Positions 15,717-25,135 of a DNA stretch of 64,000 nt are shown here, piece by piece; the stretch's first letter is position 1, and the number at the start of each line of letters is the position of its first letter. The position numbers and the translations under genes were made by a program. The stretch comes from JAHCHG01 sp041394845 (GTDB taxonomy: Bacteria > Acidobacteriota > Blastocatellia > Pyrinomonadales > Pyrinomonadaceae), in the NCBI GenBank assembly GCA_041394845.1, contig JAWKHL010000009.1:1-64000 (forward strand), in the 5' to 3' direction. Below the pieces are notes generated by a model. It searched no databases. It was not told the origin of the DNA and saw nothing but the letters and a program-made list of their open reading frames with translations.

Positions 15717-17834
15717 ATGATGTTAAATAAAAGTGTGTTTCTTTTCGTGCTGGTGTTTTTTATCACCGGCGCTTTGGCTCAGACCAGGATCGAATACCCG
15801 AAAACCAAAAAAGTGGATCAAACCGACGATTATCACGGCACCAAAGTGGCGGATCCGTTCCGCTGGCTCGAAGATGACAATTCCGATGAAACCAAGGCCT
15901 GGGTCGAGGCTCAGAATGAAGTCACATTCTCATATCTGAAGAAGATTCCCGAACGCGAACAGATCAAGGGGAGATTGACCGAACTCTGGAACTACGAAAA
16001 ATATTCCGCGCCTTTCAAACAGGGCGACAAATATTTCTATTACAAAAATGACGGCCTGCAAAATCAGAGCGTTCTTTACGTGGCCGACTCGATCACCGAT
16101 GAGGGGCGGGTCTTGCTCGATCCGAACAAACTCTCCGATGACGGAACCGTCGCGCTGAGCGGAATGTCGATCTCGGACGACGGAAAAACGATGGCCTACG
16201 GTCTGGCGGCGGCGGGTTCGGACTGGCAGGAATGGCATTTTATCGACGTCGCGACCGGCCGGAAACTTCCCGACGTTCTCAAAGACATCAAATTCTCCGG
16301 AGCCTCCTGGACCAAAGACGGGAGCGGGGTCTTCTATTCGCGTTTTCCGACCGCTGACGACAATTCAAAGCTGACCCGCATCAATTACTTTCAAAAACTC
16401 TATTTCCACAAACTCGGCACGCCGCAAGCCGAGGACAAACTGATCTACGAACGGCCCGACGACAAGGAAATGGGTGTCGGCGGGGGCGTCACCGAAGACG
16501 GCAACTGGCTGATCATATACGTTACCAAGGGAACATCGCCGAAAAATATGATCTATTTCAAAAACCTGAAAACCGATGATTCCCCGATCCTCCCGTTGAT
16601 CGATAAGTTCGAGGCCGATTACACTTTCCTCGGCAATGACAATGCCAATTTTTATTTCAAAACCGACAAGGACGCTTCGAAGGGCCGGATCGTTTGGGTC
16701 AATGTTCTGGCCAGGACCCGAAAATGGAGAGAGATAGTTCCCGAAGCCCAGGAAACTCTGGAAAGCGTCGATTTCATCAATAACCAGTTCGTCCTCGGTT
16801 ATCTGAAAGACGCCTACACGCAGATCAAGATCTACGACATCAAAGGAAAGTTCGTCCGCGACGTCGAATTGCCGGGCATCGGTTCTGCCGGAGGTTTCGG
16901 CGGAAAGCGTTTCGATACGGAAACCTTTTACACCTTTTCCAGCTACAACTCCCCGCCGACCATCTATCGCTACGATATGAAGACCGGCAAATCCGAACTC
17001 TTCCGCAAGTCCAATGTCGATTTCAATCCGGATGATTACGAGGTCAAACAGGTCTTTTATCCGAGCAAGGACGGAACCAGGATCCCGATGTTCATCGTCC
17101 ATAAAAAGGGGATCAAACTCGACGGCAACAATCCGACATTGCTTTACGGATACGGCGGTTTCAACATTTCATTGACGCCCGGCTTCAGCGTTTCGCGTCT
17201 GGTCTGGATGGAAATGGGAGGCGTTTACGCCGTGGCCAATCTGCGCGGCGGCGGAGAATACGGCGAAAAATGGCACGAAGCCGGAACCAAACTGAAAAAG
17301 CAGAATGTCTTTGACGATTTCATCGCGGCGGCCGAATACCTGATCCGCGAAAACTACACGAGTTCGGAAAAACTGGCCATTCAGGGCGGTTCGAACGGCG
17401 GACTTCTGGTCGGCGCGGTTCTCAATCAGCGGCCCGACCTGTTCGGCGCGGCCCTGCCCGCGGTCGGCGTTATGGACATGCTGCGCTTTCACAAATTCAC
17501 CATCGGACGGGCCTGGACCTCGGATTACGGTTCGGCCGAAAACCCAGAGGAGTTCAAGGCCCTGTACGCCTATTCGCCTTTGCACAACATCAAAAAAGGC
17601 GCGAAATATCCGGCCACTCTGGTCACGACGGCCGATCACGACGACCGGGTGGTCCCGGCCCACAGCTTTAAATACGCCGCGACCCTTCAGGAAGCCCAGG
17701 CGGGCGACGCTCCCGTTTTGATCCGGATCGAGACCAAGGCGGGACACGGGGCGGGCAAACCGACCGCCAAGGTGATCGAAGAACAGGCCGATATTTACGG
17801 ATTTTTGATGAAAAATCTGGGAATGACAAACTGA
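15717..17834 (+). CDS. Secreted prolyl oligopeptidase (peptidase family S9A)
   Basis: A 705-residue serine peptidase that cuts short peptides after proline. The signal peptide runs to GALAQ. A seven-bladed propeller domain covers about residues 75-430, and the C-terminal alpha/beta-hydrolase domain carries the nucleophile Ser559 in GGSNGGLLVG, the acid in TTADHDDRVVP and His677 in KAGHGAGKP. The start is ATG 15717, with AGAGGTG upstream; a longer frame to 15681 would place a charged tail before the signal peptide. It is expected in the periplasm. It is followed by a strong terminator shared with the convergent PilZ-like gene. Confidence 0.95.
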   Translation: MMLNKSVFLFVLVFFITGALAQTRIEYPKTKKVDQTDDYHGTKVADPFRWLEDDNSDETKAWVEAQNEVTFSYLKKIPEREQIKGRLTELWNYEKYSAPFKQGDKYFYYKNDGLQNQSVLYVADSITDEGRVLLDPNKLSDDGTVALSGMSISDDGKTMAYGLAAAGSDWQEWHFIDVATGRKLPDVLKDIKFSGASWTKDGSGVFYSRFPTADDNSKLTRINYFQKLYFHKLGTPQAEDKLIYERPDDKEMGVGGGVTEDGNWLIIYVTKGTSPKNMIYFKNLKTDDSPILPLIDKFEADYTFLGNDNANFYFKTDKDASKGRIVWVNVLARTRKWREIVPEAQETLESVDFINNQFVLGYLKDAYTQIKIYDIKGKFVRDVELPGIGSAGGFGGKRFDTETFYTFSSYNSPPTIYRYDMKTGKSELFRKSNVDFNPDDYEVKQVFYPSKDGTRIPMFIVHKKGIKLDGNNPTLLYGYGGFNISLTPGFSVSRLVWMEMGGVYAVANLRGGGEYGEKWHEAGTKLKKQNVFDDFIAAAEYLIRENYTSSEKLAIQGGSNGGLLVGAVLNQRPDLFGAALPAVGVMDMLRFHKFTIGRAWTSDYGSAENPEEFKALYAYSPLHNIKKGAKYPATLVTTADHDDRVVPAHSFKYAATLQEAQAGDAPVLIRIETKAGHGAGKPTAKVIEEQADIYGFLMKNLGMTN

Positions 17835-17852
17835 TCTTCGGATAAATGTACG

Positions 17853-17890
17853 ACGGGAAAAGGATCGCCCCCGAGCGATCCTTTTCCCGT
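17853..17890. terminator. Bidirectional rho-independent terminator
   Basis: A 16-bp perfect stem (ACGGGAAAAGGATCGC with its complement) closes a short loop between two convergent genes. T-runs follow on the plus side. Confidence 0.85.
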
Positions 17891-17893
17891 TTT

Positions 17894-18676
17894 TCATTTA
17901 CTATCCACCGGAAGGGTGATTTTTTTGATCGGAAATTTTTTGTTGAGAAATTCCAGATGAAGCTGATTCCTGTTGTTCCTCAACCGGCGGACGTCGCAGA
18001 TCCTGGCCAGATCGAAAAATTCGAAATCAGGACAAGTGAATTCGATGATCTCTCCGGTCGTCGCCTCCAGATCGGTGACAACCGACGCGCCGTTAAGCGA
18101 GAGGTTTTCGGTCACCGATTCTCCCGCCGTTTCCGCCGAAGGGTCTTCGTCTTTCGGAGATTCCAGGCTTTCCTTCCGCGCATCTTTTTTTTCGCCGATG
18201 AAGGATAAATTGACATTGAGCGTGATCCAGTAACGCGGGGTCCGCCGGACGACGAAGGAATGATCCGTTTCGGAGATTTTCCACATTCCGGTCTTATCGC
18301 TTCCCAAAATCAGATAGGTCTGCAAAGGATCGGTTTGATAACTGAGCGGGGAGGAACGGCCGATAAAGGCGATCCCGACGTGATATCGGGGCTTTTTCTC
18401 ACCTTTCATCAAACTGCAATGCTGGATCACTCCCCAGACCCTGTATAATTCCTTGTCCTTATCGTAGGCTCTCAGAGACTCGGGCAGCGCGATCAGCAGG
18501 GAAACCAGACGACCGACCTGACATTCCCTCGAAATATAGAAACCGGCCCCGTTTTTCGAATAGCTGATTACATTAATCGTTTCATTCCAGGAAGCATCGC
18601 CGGCGTCCTTTCCTTTGACGGAAGCGGTTATCGGATCGGGGACACGCCTTGACGCGCGAGTATTTTGAGCGTTCAT
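17894..18676 (-). CDS. PilZ-like protein, probably two tandem domains
   Basis: A 260-residue soluble protein. The N-terminal half has a PilZ-like start (RASRRVPDPITASV) and the YSKNGAGFYIS turn that corresponds to the D/NxSxxG element. The C-terminal half repeats the pattern more weakly (RRTPRYWITLNVNLSF, TENLSLNGASV). PilZ domains bind cyclic di-GMP and control motility or polysaccharide export; the first arginine pair is present, although ligand binding is not certain. The ATG at 18676 is chosen over a TTG at 18724. The nearby GGDEF-EAL protein could supply the nucleotide (inference). Confidence 0.65.
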   Translation of the reverse strand: MNAQNTRASRRVPDPITASVKGKDAGDASWNETINVISYSKNGAGFYISRECQVGRLVSLLIALPESLRAYDKDKELYRVWGVIQHCSLMKGEKKPRYHVGIAFIGRSSPLSYQTDPLQTYLILGSDKTGMWKISETDHSFVVRRTPRYWITLNVNLSFIGEKKDARKESLESPKDEDPSAETAGESVTENLSLNGASVVTDLEATTGEIIEFTCPDFEFFDLARICDVRRLRNNRNQLHLEFLNKKFPIKKITLPVDSK

Positions 18677-18800
18677 CTCTTTTAAAAGCCTCTTCTGGTG
18701 ATATTTTGTTAAAACAAACTTCAAATATCATCAAATCAATGATTTTGCAAGAGCACTTTCAAAGCAAACGGAATTAAAAAATTTCCCTCAAGGGATTTTT

Positions 18801-19526
18801 TTACAAAAGCTCTTCGTAGATCCGCTTGACCTGAAGATCGCCGAAACCGTAAATTCCTTCGGTTTGATTAAAAACCCGAAAAACCGGACCGAATTCCCTC
18901 TCTCCGGCGGCCATGATCTTCCGCAGGGCGTTGCGGGGGCGGTCCTTTAGTTCGACCGCCGCCCGGCAAACCTCTTCGAGATGGGGAAAACACTCCGATT
19001 CGTTTGCGCCCAAAGTCTCAAGACCTTCCCGGTCCCCGGAGCAAAAGGCCCTCCATAAATCCGCTCCGAGCCGGATGTCGCCGGGACCGAATTTAATCCG
19101 CCGATCAAAAGATTTTTTCAGATCCTCTTGATCCAACACCCCGAAGCCTTTCCAGATCTCCTCCCGATTTTTGATCACCGGCGCCACCCGGTAAACCTCG
19201 ACGTTCCGGCCGGACAAAAGCCACAGGCAGAACCACAGATTGACCTGACAGAAAAGTTCATACTCGAACCACAGATTGACCTCGGCCCCCGCGGGCAAAT
19301 TCAGCAGTTTTTCAAATTCGGCCCGCACTTTTTCCCGGTAAAACCCCTCGGGTTTCGGATAAGCGGCCTTCAGATAACTTTCTCTGATCTGCCAGAATTC
19401 ATCTAAATCCCCGGCGGACGCCTCCCCATCGACAAGACATTCGCGGCAAACTCCCATTTCGCCACCGATCCCCGCCTTCTCAAAGGTTTCAACCAAAGAA
19501 TCTCCCGGTAAAAAATGTATTCTCAT
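18801..19526 (-). CDS. DUF1835-like protein
   Basis: A 241-residue soluble protein whose N-terminus MRIHFLPGDSLVETF and following GVCRECLVDGE resemble the DUF1835 family (xHIVxGDS start). Its function is unknown, although DUF1835 proteins have been linked to stress and sigma-factor loci. The body is helical with several Trp/Cys clusters (FWQIRESYLKAAYP, LWFCLWLLSG). It stands alone, with no operon partner within 100 bases. Confidence 0.55.
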   Translation of the reverse strand: MRIHFLPGDSLVETFEKAGIGGEMGVCRECLVDGEASAGDLDEFWQIRESYLKAAYPKPEGFYREKVRAEFEKLLNLPAGAEVNLWFEYELFCQVNLWFCLWLLSGRNVEVYRVAPVIKNREEIWKGFGVLDQEDLKKSFDRRIKFGPGDIRLGADLWRAFCSGDREGLETLGANESECFPHLEEVCRAAVELKDRPRNALRKIMAAGEREFGPVFRVFNQTEGIYGFGDLQVKRIYEELL

Positions 19527-19634
19527 AGATTTAATTCAATTTTAGTAAGCGATCAATTTTAATTGTAAAAACTAGTTTTCGGATGCAGTTGACCATTAAC
19601 TATCAACAATCGGCGCATCTTTCAAAAAACCGGT

Positions 19635-20246
19635 TCAAAAAAGACTCAAACTGACGGCGTAACCGAGCGACAGGCAAACTCCGCCGTAAACTCCGGCCAG
19701 AATGTCATCGGCGCAAACCCCGATTCCGGCCGGCAGATTTTGCAGGGAATCGATCGGATACGGTTTCCAGATGTCGAACAAACGAAACAACAGAAATCCT
19801 GCCAAAACGAACGGCCATCCCAAACCGAACGGGATGAAAAGAAAAACGATCAACTGGCCGATAACCTCGTCAACCACCGCTTTTTGCGGATCTTTGTCCC
19901 CGAAAATAAGAACCGCCCGCCCCGCCGCCCAGATTCCGAGCAGACAAAAAAGCAGGAAAAGAACCAGATTGACCGCCTGAAACCAGGCGGATATCTGAGC
20001 CAGACGCCAACCGTTTTGCGAAAAGTAAACTCCGATGGAGCCTTCCGCCCAGGCCGCCGCCAGATAGATCAAAACCCCGACCAGAGACCCGAAAGTCCCC
20101 GGAGCGATCGGAATATAACCGACGCCGAAAGTCGTAACGGCCAGCGAAAAATAATCCAAGACGCCTTTCGGCTTGATTTTTTCTTCCGCCAGTTTTTGTT
20201 GTTCGATCAAAGCCGAGGCCTCGACGATTTCATCATATTCGGTCAT
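19635..20246 (-). CDS. pgpA: Phosphatidylglycerophosphatase A
   Basis: A 203-residue inner-membrane enzyme that dephosphorylates phosphatidylglycerol phosphate to phosphatidylglycerol. Diagnostic motifs are GYIPIAPGTFGS, DPQKAVVDEVIGQ with the acidic catalytic site, RLFDIWKPYPI and GIGVCADDILAGVY. Four or five hydrophobic segments are visible. An N-terminal cytosolic tail of about 30 residues is longer than in E. coli PgpA. Confidence 0.93.
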   Translation of the reverse strand: MTEYDEIVEASALIEQQKLAEEKIKPKGVLDYFSLAVTTFGVGYIPIAPGTFGSLVGVLIYLAAAWAEGSIGVYFSQNGWRLAQISAWFQAVNLVLFLLFCLLGIWAAGRAVLIFGDKDPQKAVVDEVIGQLIVFLFIPFGLGWPFVLAGFLLFRLFDIWKPYPIDSLQNLPAGIGVCADDILAGVYGGVCLSLGYAVSLSLF

Positions 20247-20393
20247 TTGTCAGTTTTCAGAATAAGGGAAAATCCGCTATCTATCTTTTTTCGGTTTTGA
20301 CGGTAAGTTTTTATGGTAAATAAGAAAGCCGCAAACGACAAATGCCCGCGCATTTTTCCGGCGAAAGGCCTGGGAAACGCATTTCAGATCCAA

Positions 20394-20434
20394 CAAAAAA
20401 AGAGGCGCCGTTCGACAGACACCTCTTTTTTTTA
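20394..20434. terminator. Rho-independent terminator
   Basis: AAAAAAGAGG and CCTCTTTTTT flank an imperfect stem-loop immediately after the 3' end of the small secreted-protein gene on the minus strand. Confidence 0.75.
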
Positions 20435-20448
20435 TTTTTTTCCGGCAT

Positions 20449-21027
20449 TTATTCGGAAAACAGTTTGTCAATCTCCGCCAGCAAAGTCGTTATTGCCTCG
20501 TTAGGCTCATTGTTTTTGCTCTTCGCACGGGTCGCCCTGATCTTGATAAAGTTGTTGTGATACCCGAAAAGATAGATCTCCGAGTCGACTTGTCTGCCCT
20601 GAATCTCAAAATTGAAAAGCGAATACAGAGCCTTGACCTTGCCGTCCCGACCGCCCAGCGTTACGGTATCATCCTTTATTTCTTTGACGTTTTTATAAAT
20701 CCCCCTTTCGCCGATGAGGACAATGTCATTCTTGGCCTTTTTTATCTCATTTTTGACATTTTTATCATCGATCCCGTCAGCTATTTTGCTGACTCCGCCG
20801 CCGTAAACGTAAATGGTGACCGTTCCGCCCTCCGCCGACTGATAAACGATACTGTAACCGAGTTGAGCGGTTGGATAGGTGGTGATCTCACCTTTTTCCC
20901 AACCCTCGATCTCGGGAAATTCGACCTCGACTCCGCGGTCGGCGTCTGTCTGAGCCAGCACGGCAGAGGATGCCAGCAACAAACCGCAAAAGATTGAGAA
21001 AACCGATAATTTCAAAAACGAACGCAT
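20449..21027 (-). CDS. Secreted protein of unknown function
   Basis: A 192-residue protein with a signal peptide (MRSFLKLSVFSIFCG up to VLAQ). The mature part is mostly beta strand, rich in charged residues and Gly, with paired short motifs (GYSIVYQSAEGGTVTIYVYGG). I do not recognise a family. It is probably periplasmic and transcribed alone, with the terminator at its end. Confidence 0.7.
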   Translation of the reverse strand: MRSFLKLSVFSIFCGLLLASSAVLAQTDADRGVEVEFPEIEGWEKGEITTYPTAQLGYSIVYQSAEGGTVTIYVYGGGVSKIADGIDDKNVKNEIKKAKNDIVLIGERGIYKNVKEIKDDTVTLGGRDGKVKALYSLFNFEIQGRQVDSEIYLFGYHNNFIKIRATRAKSKNNEPNEAITTLLAEIDKLFSE

Positions 21028-21381
21028 AGATTTTGACCTCTTAAATTTGATTTAATCTTTGTTAAAAGACCCGGATAGTTTACGTGATGAGTTTTCCAAG
21101 GTCAACGTTTTTTACCGATTCTTTTCGCTCTTGGACATTAATCGGGGCAATTTCGCATTCTTTTCCTTTAGATGCTCTCCGATTCCTCGGCCTTTGACAG
21201 ATCGATCCCGCCTTTATCGAAGATCTGACGGATTTTCTCAAATCCGGTCGGCAAAAAAATCAAATAAATTCGGTCAAACTTTCAGAAGCGGTCAAACAGA
21301 CCACATTCATTCAAACCAATTACAAAATCTTTTATACTTTTGGTTTCACGAGAGAATTTACAGTTTTAAGGAGAAAATTTT
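21028..21381. other. Divergent intergenic region, no gene recognised
   Basis: These 354 bases separate two divergent small genes. I see A/T-rich promoter-like sequence near both starts but no clear operator, RNA gene or terminator. Confidence 0.45.
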
Positions 21382-21885
21382 ATGGGTTATGCGGGCGAAG
21401 TATTAGATCAGTGCGGGGCTATCGTTCTCGATTGTTCAAATGTTGTGGTGGTGGCTGTCAGCGGAGACGGCCCGAACGTCTGCGGTCATCTTTTGATCAA
21501 GATCGGTTCGGGCAGTAACACTTATTATTTTCACGTTGCCGAGTTTCACGGACCGCCGCGTTATATGACCGAGGCCGGGTATCGCCGTTATCTGCGCGAG
21601 GCGGGCAAAACCGAGATCCGCCGCGTTCCCCTATCGCTTCCCGATCCGCACTCGGCCGAACTCTATCTGGAAGAATTATCCGCCAACAACTGGACCTGGC
21701 TGGTTCTGCCCAACAACTGCGTGGCTTTTGTCGAAGAGGTCATTCACGCCGGCGGCGGAACCTGGAGTTCCTACAGCAATTGCCCGAGCGTTGCCACCCA
21801 GGAATCGATCTCTTCACGCGCAACCAGATTTCTCAACCAGTTGGAGGGCGAGATATATAATCTTTACGGAGTCCCCAGATTTTAG
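21382..21885 (+). CDS. Small protein with possible permuted NlpC/P60-type Cys-His fold
   Basis: A 167-residue protein without a signal peptide. A His in VCGHLLIKIG lies near residue 36, and a Cys follows in PNNCVAFVEEVIHAGG near residue 114. The order His-then-Asn-Cys at the start of a helix resembles circularly permuted papain-like (LRAT/YiiX-type) enzymes, which act on peptide or acyl bonds. Other conserved-looking parts are FHVAEFHGPPRYM and TWSSYSNCPSVAT. AAGGAG sits 8 bases before the ATG. A catalytic role is inference; no close family is recognised. Confidence 0.6.
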   Translation: MGYAGEVLDQCGAIVLDCSNVVVVAVSGDGPNVCGHLLIKIGSGSNTYYFHVAEFHGPPRYMTEAGYRRYLREAGKTEIRRVPLSLPDPHSAELYLEELSANNWTWLVLPNNCVAFVEEVIHAGGGTWSSYSNCPSVATQESISSRATRFLNQLEGEIYNLYGVPRF

Positions 21886-21892
21886 CCTCCCC

Positions 21893-21940
21893 GGCTTTTT
21901 CGTTCCGGCTTCTTTTGAAAATGAGCCGGAACGAAAAGCC
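21893..21940 (+). terminator. Rho-independent terminator
   Basis: A stem of about 17 bp (CGTTCCGGCT with AGCCGGAACG, extended by GGCTTTTT/AAAAGCC, one bulge) follows directly after the preceding stop codon. Confidence 0.75.
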
Positions 21941-22117
21941 ATTTAAGCCGAAGCCGCCGACCGGTAATGAATGCACTGCCCGGCGTTTGAAGGCTTCAAA
22001 ACTTCTCCCGCCACCGCCCTAAGACGTTAAACTGCAACATTAACGGATCGATCTTTTGACCTCCAATGCTGTCCGGATGCAAAGCGGCTGTTGTATAATG
22101 TTCAGAGACGAGGTTTG

Positions 22118-22972
22118 ATGCCCAATCGAAAAAAGATGAAACAATGCCCGCAATGCGAGAGAACCTACGAGGACGAAACTCTTAACTTTTGTCTGGAAGA
22201 CGGGACGGCTCTGGTTCCCTTTTCGGAAGCGGCCACCCGGGAAAACTTTCCCCGGCCGACCGAACCCGAAACTCTGATCCTGCCGTCGGAGCAGAAAACC
22301 GAAGAACTGCCCGCCGAAAAAGCCACGGTCGTTAAAAGCCAGATCGATTCTCAGGAGGTACAGGGACAACCGATCGTTCGCCAGGGGGTCAGTCCGGTTT
22401 TCGCTTATCTGACGGTCGGTCTCTTGGGTCTGCTGGTGCTGATCGGCGGAGTCGGACTTTTCGTCTGGGTGAATTCTTCGAAGGACGGAGGGACGGAAGT
22501 CGCCAGAGAAACCGCCCCCCCCCAAAGTCCGACTCCGGCATCCGAAAATAAAACCATTGGCGAGACGGATTCAAAGGTTGGAAAAGAAGATTCCGATCCG
22601 GAAAGCACCAGAACTCCGGAAAGCAAACCAACTCCGACTCCGGCGAAAAAAGAAAGCCCGAAGGAGACTCCGAAACCAACCGAAACTCCCGCCCCGACGC
22701 CCGAAAAAACGCCCGAGCCACCGACCGGGGGAAAATGGTTCGTCATTCTCGGTTCATATCCGCAATCTCAATCGGGACGTGCCCGCGAACGCCTGCAATA
22801 CGCCCGCAGTAAAGGCTTTAACGCGACGATCATCAACACCAACAATTACCCGAATTTAAGAAACGGACTGTTCGTCGTGGTCATGGGGCCTTTTTCCAAA
22901 GCCGGAGCGCAAAGCACTCTGAGCCGCGTCAAACCGTCCATCTCGGACGCCTACGTCAAATCGGGGAATTAA
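22118..22972 (+). CDS. Zinc-ribbon membrane protein with C-terminal SPOR-like domain
   Basis: A 284-residue protein. The N-terminus has a zinc ribbon (CPQCERTYEDETLNFC). A cytosolic Pro/Glu-rich linker follows, then one transmembrane segment near residues 87-108 (LTVGLLGLLVLIGGVGLFVW), a long Pro/Thr-rich periplasmic linker, and a SPOR-like domain at about 208-284 (WFVILGSYPQSQSGRARERL). SPOR domains bind denuded peptidoglycan at division sites. The amidase gene starts 6 bases after its stop, so the two form an operon acting on the cell wall. The ATG at 22118 is preferred; ATG 22136 is possible. Confidence 0.8.
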   Translation: MPNRKKMKQCPQCERTYEDETLNFCLEDGTALVPFSEAATRENFPRPTEPETLILPSEQKTEELPAEKATVVKSQIDSQEVQGQPIVRQGVSPVFAYLTVGLLGLLVLIGGVGLFVWVNSSKDGGTEVARETAPPQSPTPASENKTIGETDSKVGKEDSDPESTRTPESKPTPTPAKKESPKETPKPTETPAPTPEKTPEPPTGGKWFVILGSYPQSQSGRARERLQYARSKGFNATIINTNNYPNLRNGLFVVVMGPFSKAGAQSTLSRVKPSISDAYVKSGN

Positions 22973-22978
22973 GAAAAG

Positions 22979-23695
22979 ATGCGTTATTTTTTGAGTTTTA
23001 CGATTTCCCTCGTTCTGGTTTCGGCCGGATTCTCGGCGGTTTCCTGCGCGAAAGATCAATCGGCGGTGACAGCTCAAACCGGTGAGGCGACCCCGACGCC
23101 TCCGCCCGCAAATCGCCCCGCCCCCCCCAACAGCCCCGAAGAGGATAAGAAAACCCCGGAAACACCGCGCCCCGAGATCATTTCGCGCCGGGAATGGGAA
23201 GCCAAAGCGCCGGTCGGAGAAGGCAAAAAGCAGACGATCAGATTCCTGACCATCCATCACACCGCATCGCTCCAGAAACCCGGAACGCCGCTCGAGAGGA
23301 AAATGCAAAATCTGCAGAACTTTTCGCAGAGCGAGAGCAAACTGGCCGACGGCCGGACGAAACCCGCCTGGTTCGACGTTCCCTATCATTTTTACATCGC
23401 CGTTGACGGCCGGATCGCCGAGGGACGGGAGATAAAATTCGCCGGAGACACCAACACCGATTACGACCCGACCGGGCACGCGCTGGTGGTTCTGGAAGGA
23501 AATTTCGAAGAAGAAACTCTAACTCCGGCCCAGATCAAAGCGCTGGAAAAACTGACCCTCTGGCTCGTCGATCAGTACAAAATTCCCGCCTCAGACATTA
23601 AAGGACACGACGATTACGCATCGACGGCCTGTCCGGGAAAAAATCTCAAAAACCTCCTGCCGGAATTAAGGAAAAAGGTTGAGGAAAAGCGGTAA
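22979..23695 (+). CDS. PGRP/amidase_2 family N-acetylmuramoyl-L-alanine amidase, lipoprotein
   Basis: A 238-residue protein that probably cleaves the amide bond between muramic acid and the stem peptide. The N-terminus has a lipobox AVSC, then a Pro-rich linker and the amidase domain from about residue 60. The REWEAKAPVG entry motif of PGRPs is visible, and the zinc ligands are the His in TIHHTAS, the His in KGHDDYAS and the Cys in ACPGKN. The upstream SPOR-like protein would recruit it to the septum (inference). It is expected to be anchored to a membrane facing the periplasm. Confidence 0.88.
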   Translation: MRYFLSFTISLVLVSAGFSAVSCAKDQSAVTAQTGEATPTPPPANRPAPPNSPEEDKKTPETPRPEIISRREWEAKAPVGEGKKQTIRFLTIHHTASLQKPGTPLERKMQNLQNFSQSESKLADGRTKPAWFDVPYHFYIAVDGRIAEGREIKFAGDTNTDYDPTGHALVVLEGNFEEETLTPAQIKALEKLTLWLVDQYKIPASDIKGHDDYASTACPGKNLKNLLPELRKKVEEKR

Positions 23696-23785
23696 GAGAT
23701 GAAATTGTTTCTCAAAGCAGGCGCAAAGCTGTAACCGCCTTTCTTTCTTATACTCACCTAAACAAAAACCTATTCAACAGAGGTT

Positions 23786-25135
23786 TCAAACTATCTCTCC
23801 GATCAGATCGTATTCGAACGCTTCATTTATTCTGACATCGTAGAACTCGCCGACTTTCGGCTCGAAATCCTCGGGCATGTCGTTGATCAGAATATAGCCG
23901 TCGATCTCCTGCGCCTGGCCTTCGGTCCGGCCCTGAAAAAGCAGATCCGATTCCTGCGAAAGTCCTTCGAACAAAACCCGGAAGGTCTTGCCGATCTTGG
24001 CCCTGTTTTTCCGCTTTGAAATTTTCGCCTGCTCTTTCATCAGGCGGGCCCGCCTTTTTTTGGCGATCTTCGGATCGACCTTGTCCGGCAAATCAAAGGC
24101 CGGAGTTCCCTCTTCGTCCGAATAAGTGAAAACGCCGACGTTGTCGAACTCGCAGTTGCGAACGAAGGTCAGAAGTTCCTCGAAATCCTCCTCGGTTTCG
24201 CCGGGAAAACCGGTGATGAAGGTCGTCCTGATGGTGATCCCGGGAACGGCCCGGCGGACCCTTTCGATGAGGCGTTCCAGACTCTGGCGATTTCCGCCCC
24301 GCTTCATCAGTTTGAGGACTTTGCGCGAAGCGTGCTGAAGTGGCATATCGAGATATTTGACGGCCTTCCCGGTTTCGGCCAGCGCCCGCAAAAACTCTTC
24401 GGAGATGTGGGTCGGATAGGCGTACATGACGCGGACCCATTCCACTCCGTCAACCTCTCCGAGCGCGCGGATCAGTTTTGCGAGAGCGTCAACCTCGCCC
24501 AGATCCTCGCCGAAACGCGACGAATCCTGAGCGATCAAAACGATCTCTTTGACGCCCTGCCGGGCGAGATCCTCGGCCTCTTTCAAAATGGAACCGAACC
24601 GGCGCGAACGAAACGAACCGCGCATCGAGGGGATCGAACAAAAAGCGCAGGGCCGATCACACCCCTCGGCGATCTTGATAAAGGCCGTGTAGGAATCGGT
24701 CGCCCGAAAACGCGGCGTGTCGAAATCGTAGAGATAGGTCGCCGTTTTGTTGCCGATCGGATGGAGCGGGAGGGAGCGGAAATCGACTTTTTCGTCGGCC
24801 GCTTCCAGAATCCTACTCAGTTCGTTGGTCCCGATAAAAGCGTCCACCTCGGGCAGTTCCTTGATCAGATCGTCCCGGTAGCGTTCGACCAGACAACCGG
24901 CCACGACCACCCTTTTGGCCCCGCCGTTTTCTTTGGCGGCGGTCGCTTCGAGAATCGCTTCGATCGATTCCTGTTTGGCCGATTCGATAAATCCGCAGGT
25001 GTTGACGACCAGCGTTTCCGCTTCCCCGGCATCACTTGTGATCTCGTAACCGGCCTCTTTTAACCGCCCCATCATGACCTCCGAATCAACCAGATTCTTC
25101 GGACATCCGAGGCTGACAAATCCAACTTTCTTCAT
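23786..25135 (-). CDS. rimO: Ribosomal protein S12 methylthiotransferase RimO
   Basis: A 449-residue radical SAM enzyme that methylthiolates an aspartate of ribosomal protein S12. The N-terminal MTTase domain has GCPKNLVDSE and the cysteines in VNTCGFIE and VVAGCLVERY. The radical SAM cluster is CDRPCAFC, followed by PSMRGSFRSR, which favours RimO over MiaB. A TRAM domain ends the protein. The stop overlaps the start of TgpA in the sequence ATGA (25132-25135), so the genes are translationally coupled. Confidence 0.94.
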   Translation of the reverse strand: MKKVGFVSLGCPKNLVDSEVMMGRLKEAGYEITSDAGEAETLVVNTCGFIESAKQESIEAILEATAAKENGGAKRVVVAGCLVERYRDDLIKELPEVDAFIGTNELSRILEAADEKVDFRSLPLHPIGNKTATYLYDFDTPRFRATDSYTAFIKIAEGCDRPCAFCSIPSMRGSFRSRRFGSILKEAEDLARQGVKEIVLIAQDSSRFGEDLGEVDALAKLIRALGEVDGVEWVRVMYAYPTHISEEFLRALAETGKAVKYLDMPLQHASRKVLKLMKRGGNRQSLERLIERVRRAVPGITIRTTFITGFPGETEEDFEELLTFVRNCEFDNVGVFTYSDEEGTPAFDLPDKVDPKIAKKRRARLMKEQAKISKRKNRAKIGKTFRVLFEGLSQESDLLFQGRTEGQAQEIDGYILINDMPEDFEPKVGEFYDVRINEAFEYDLIGEIV

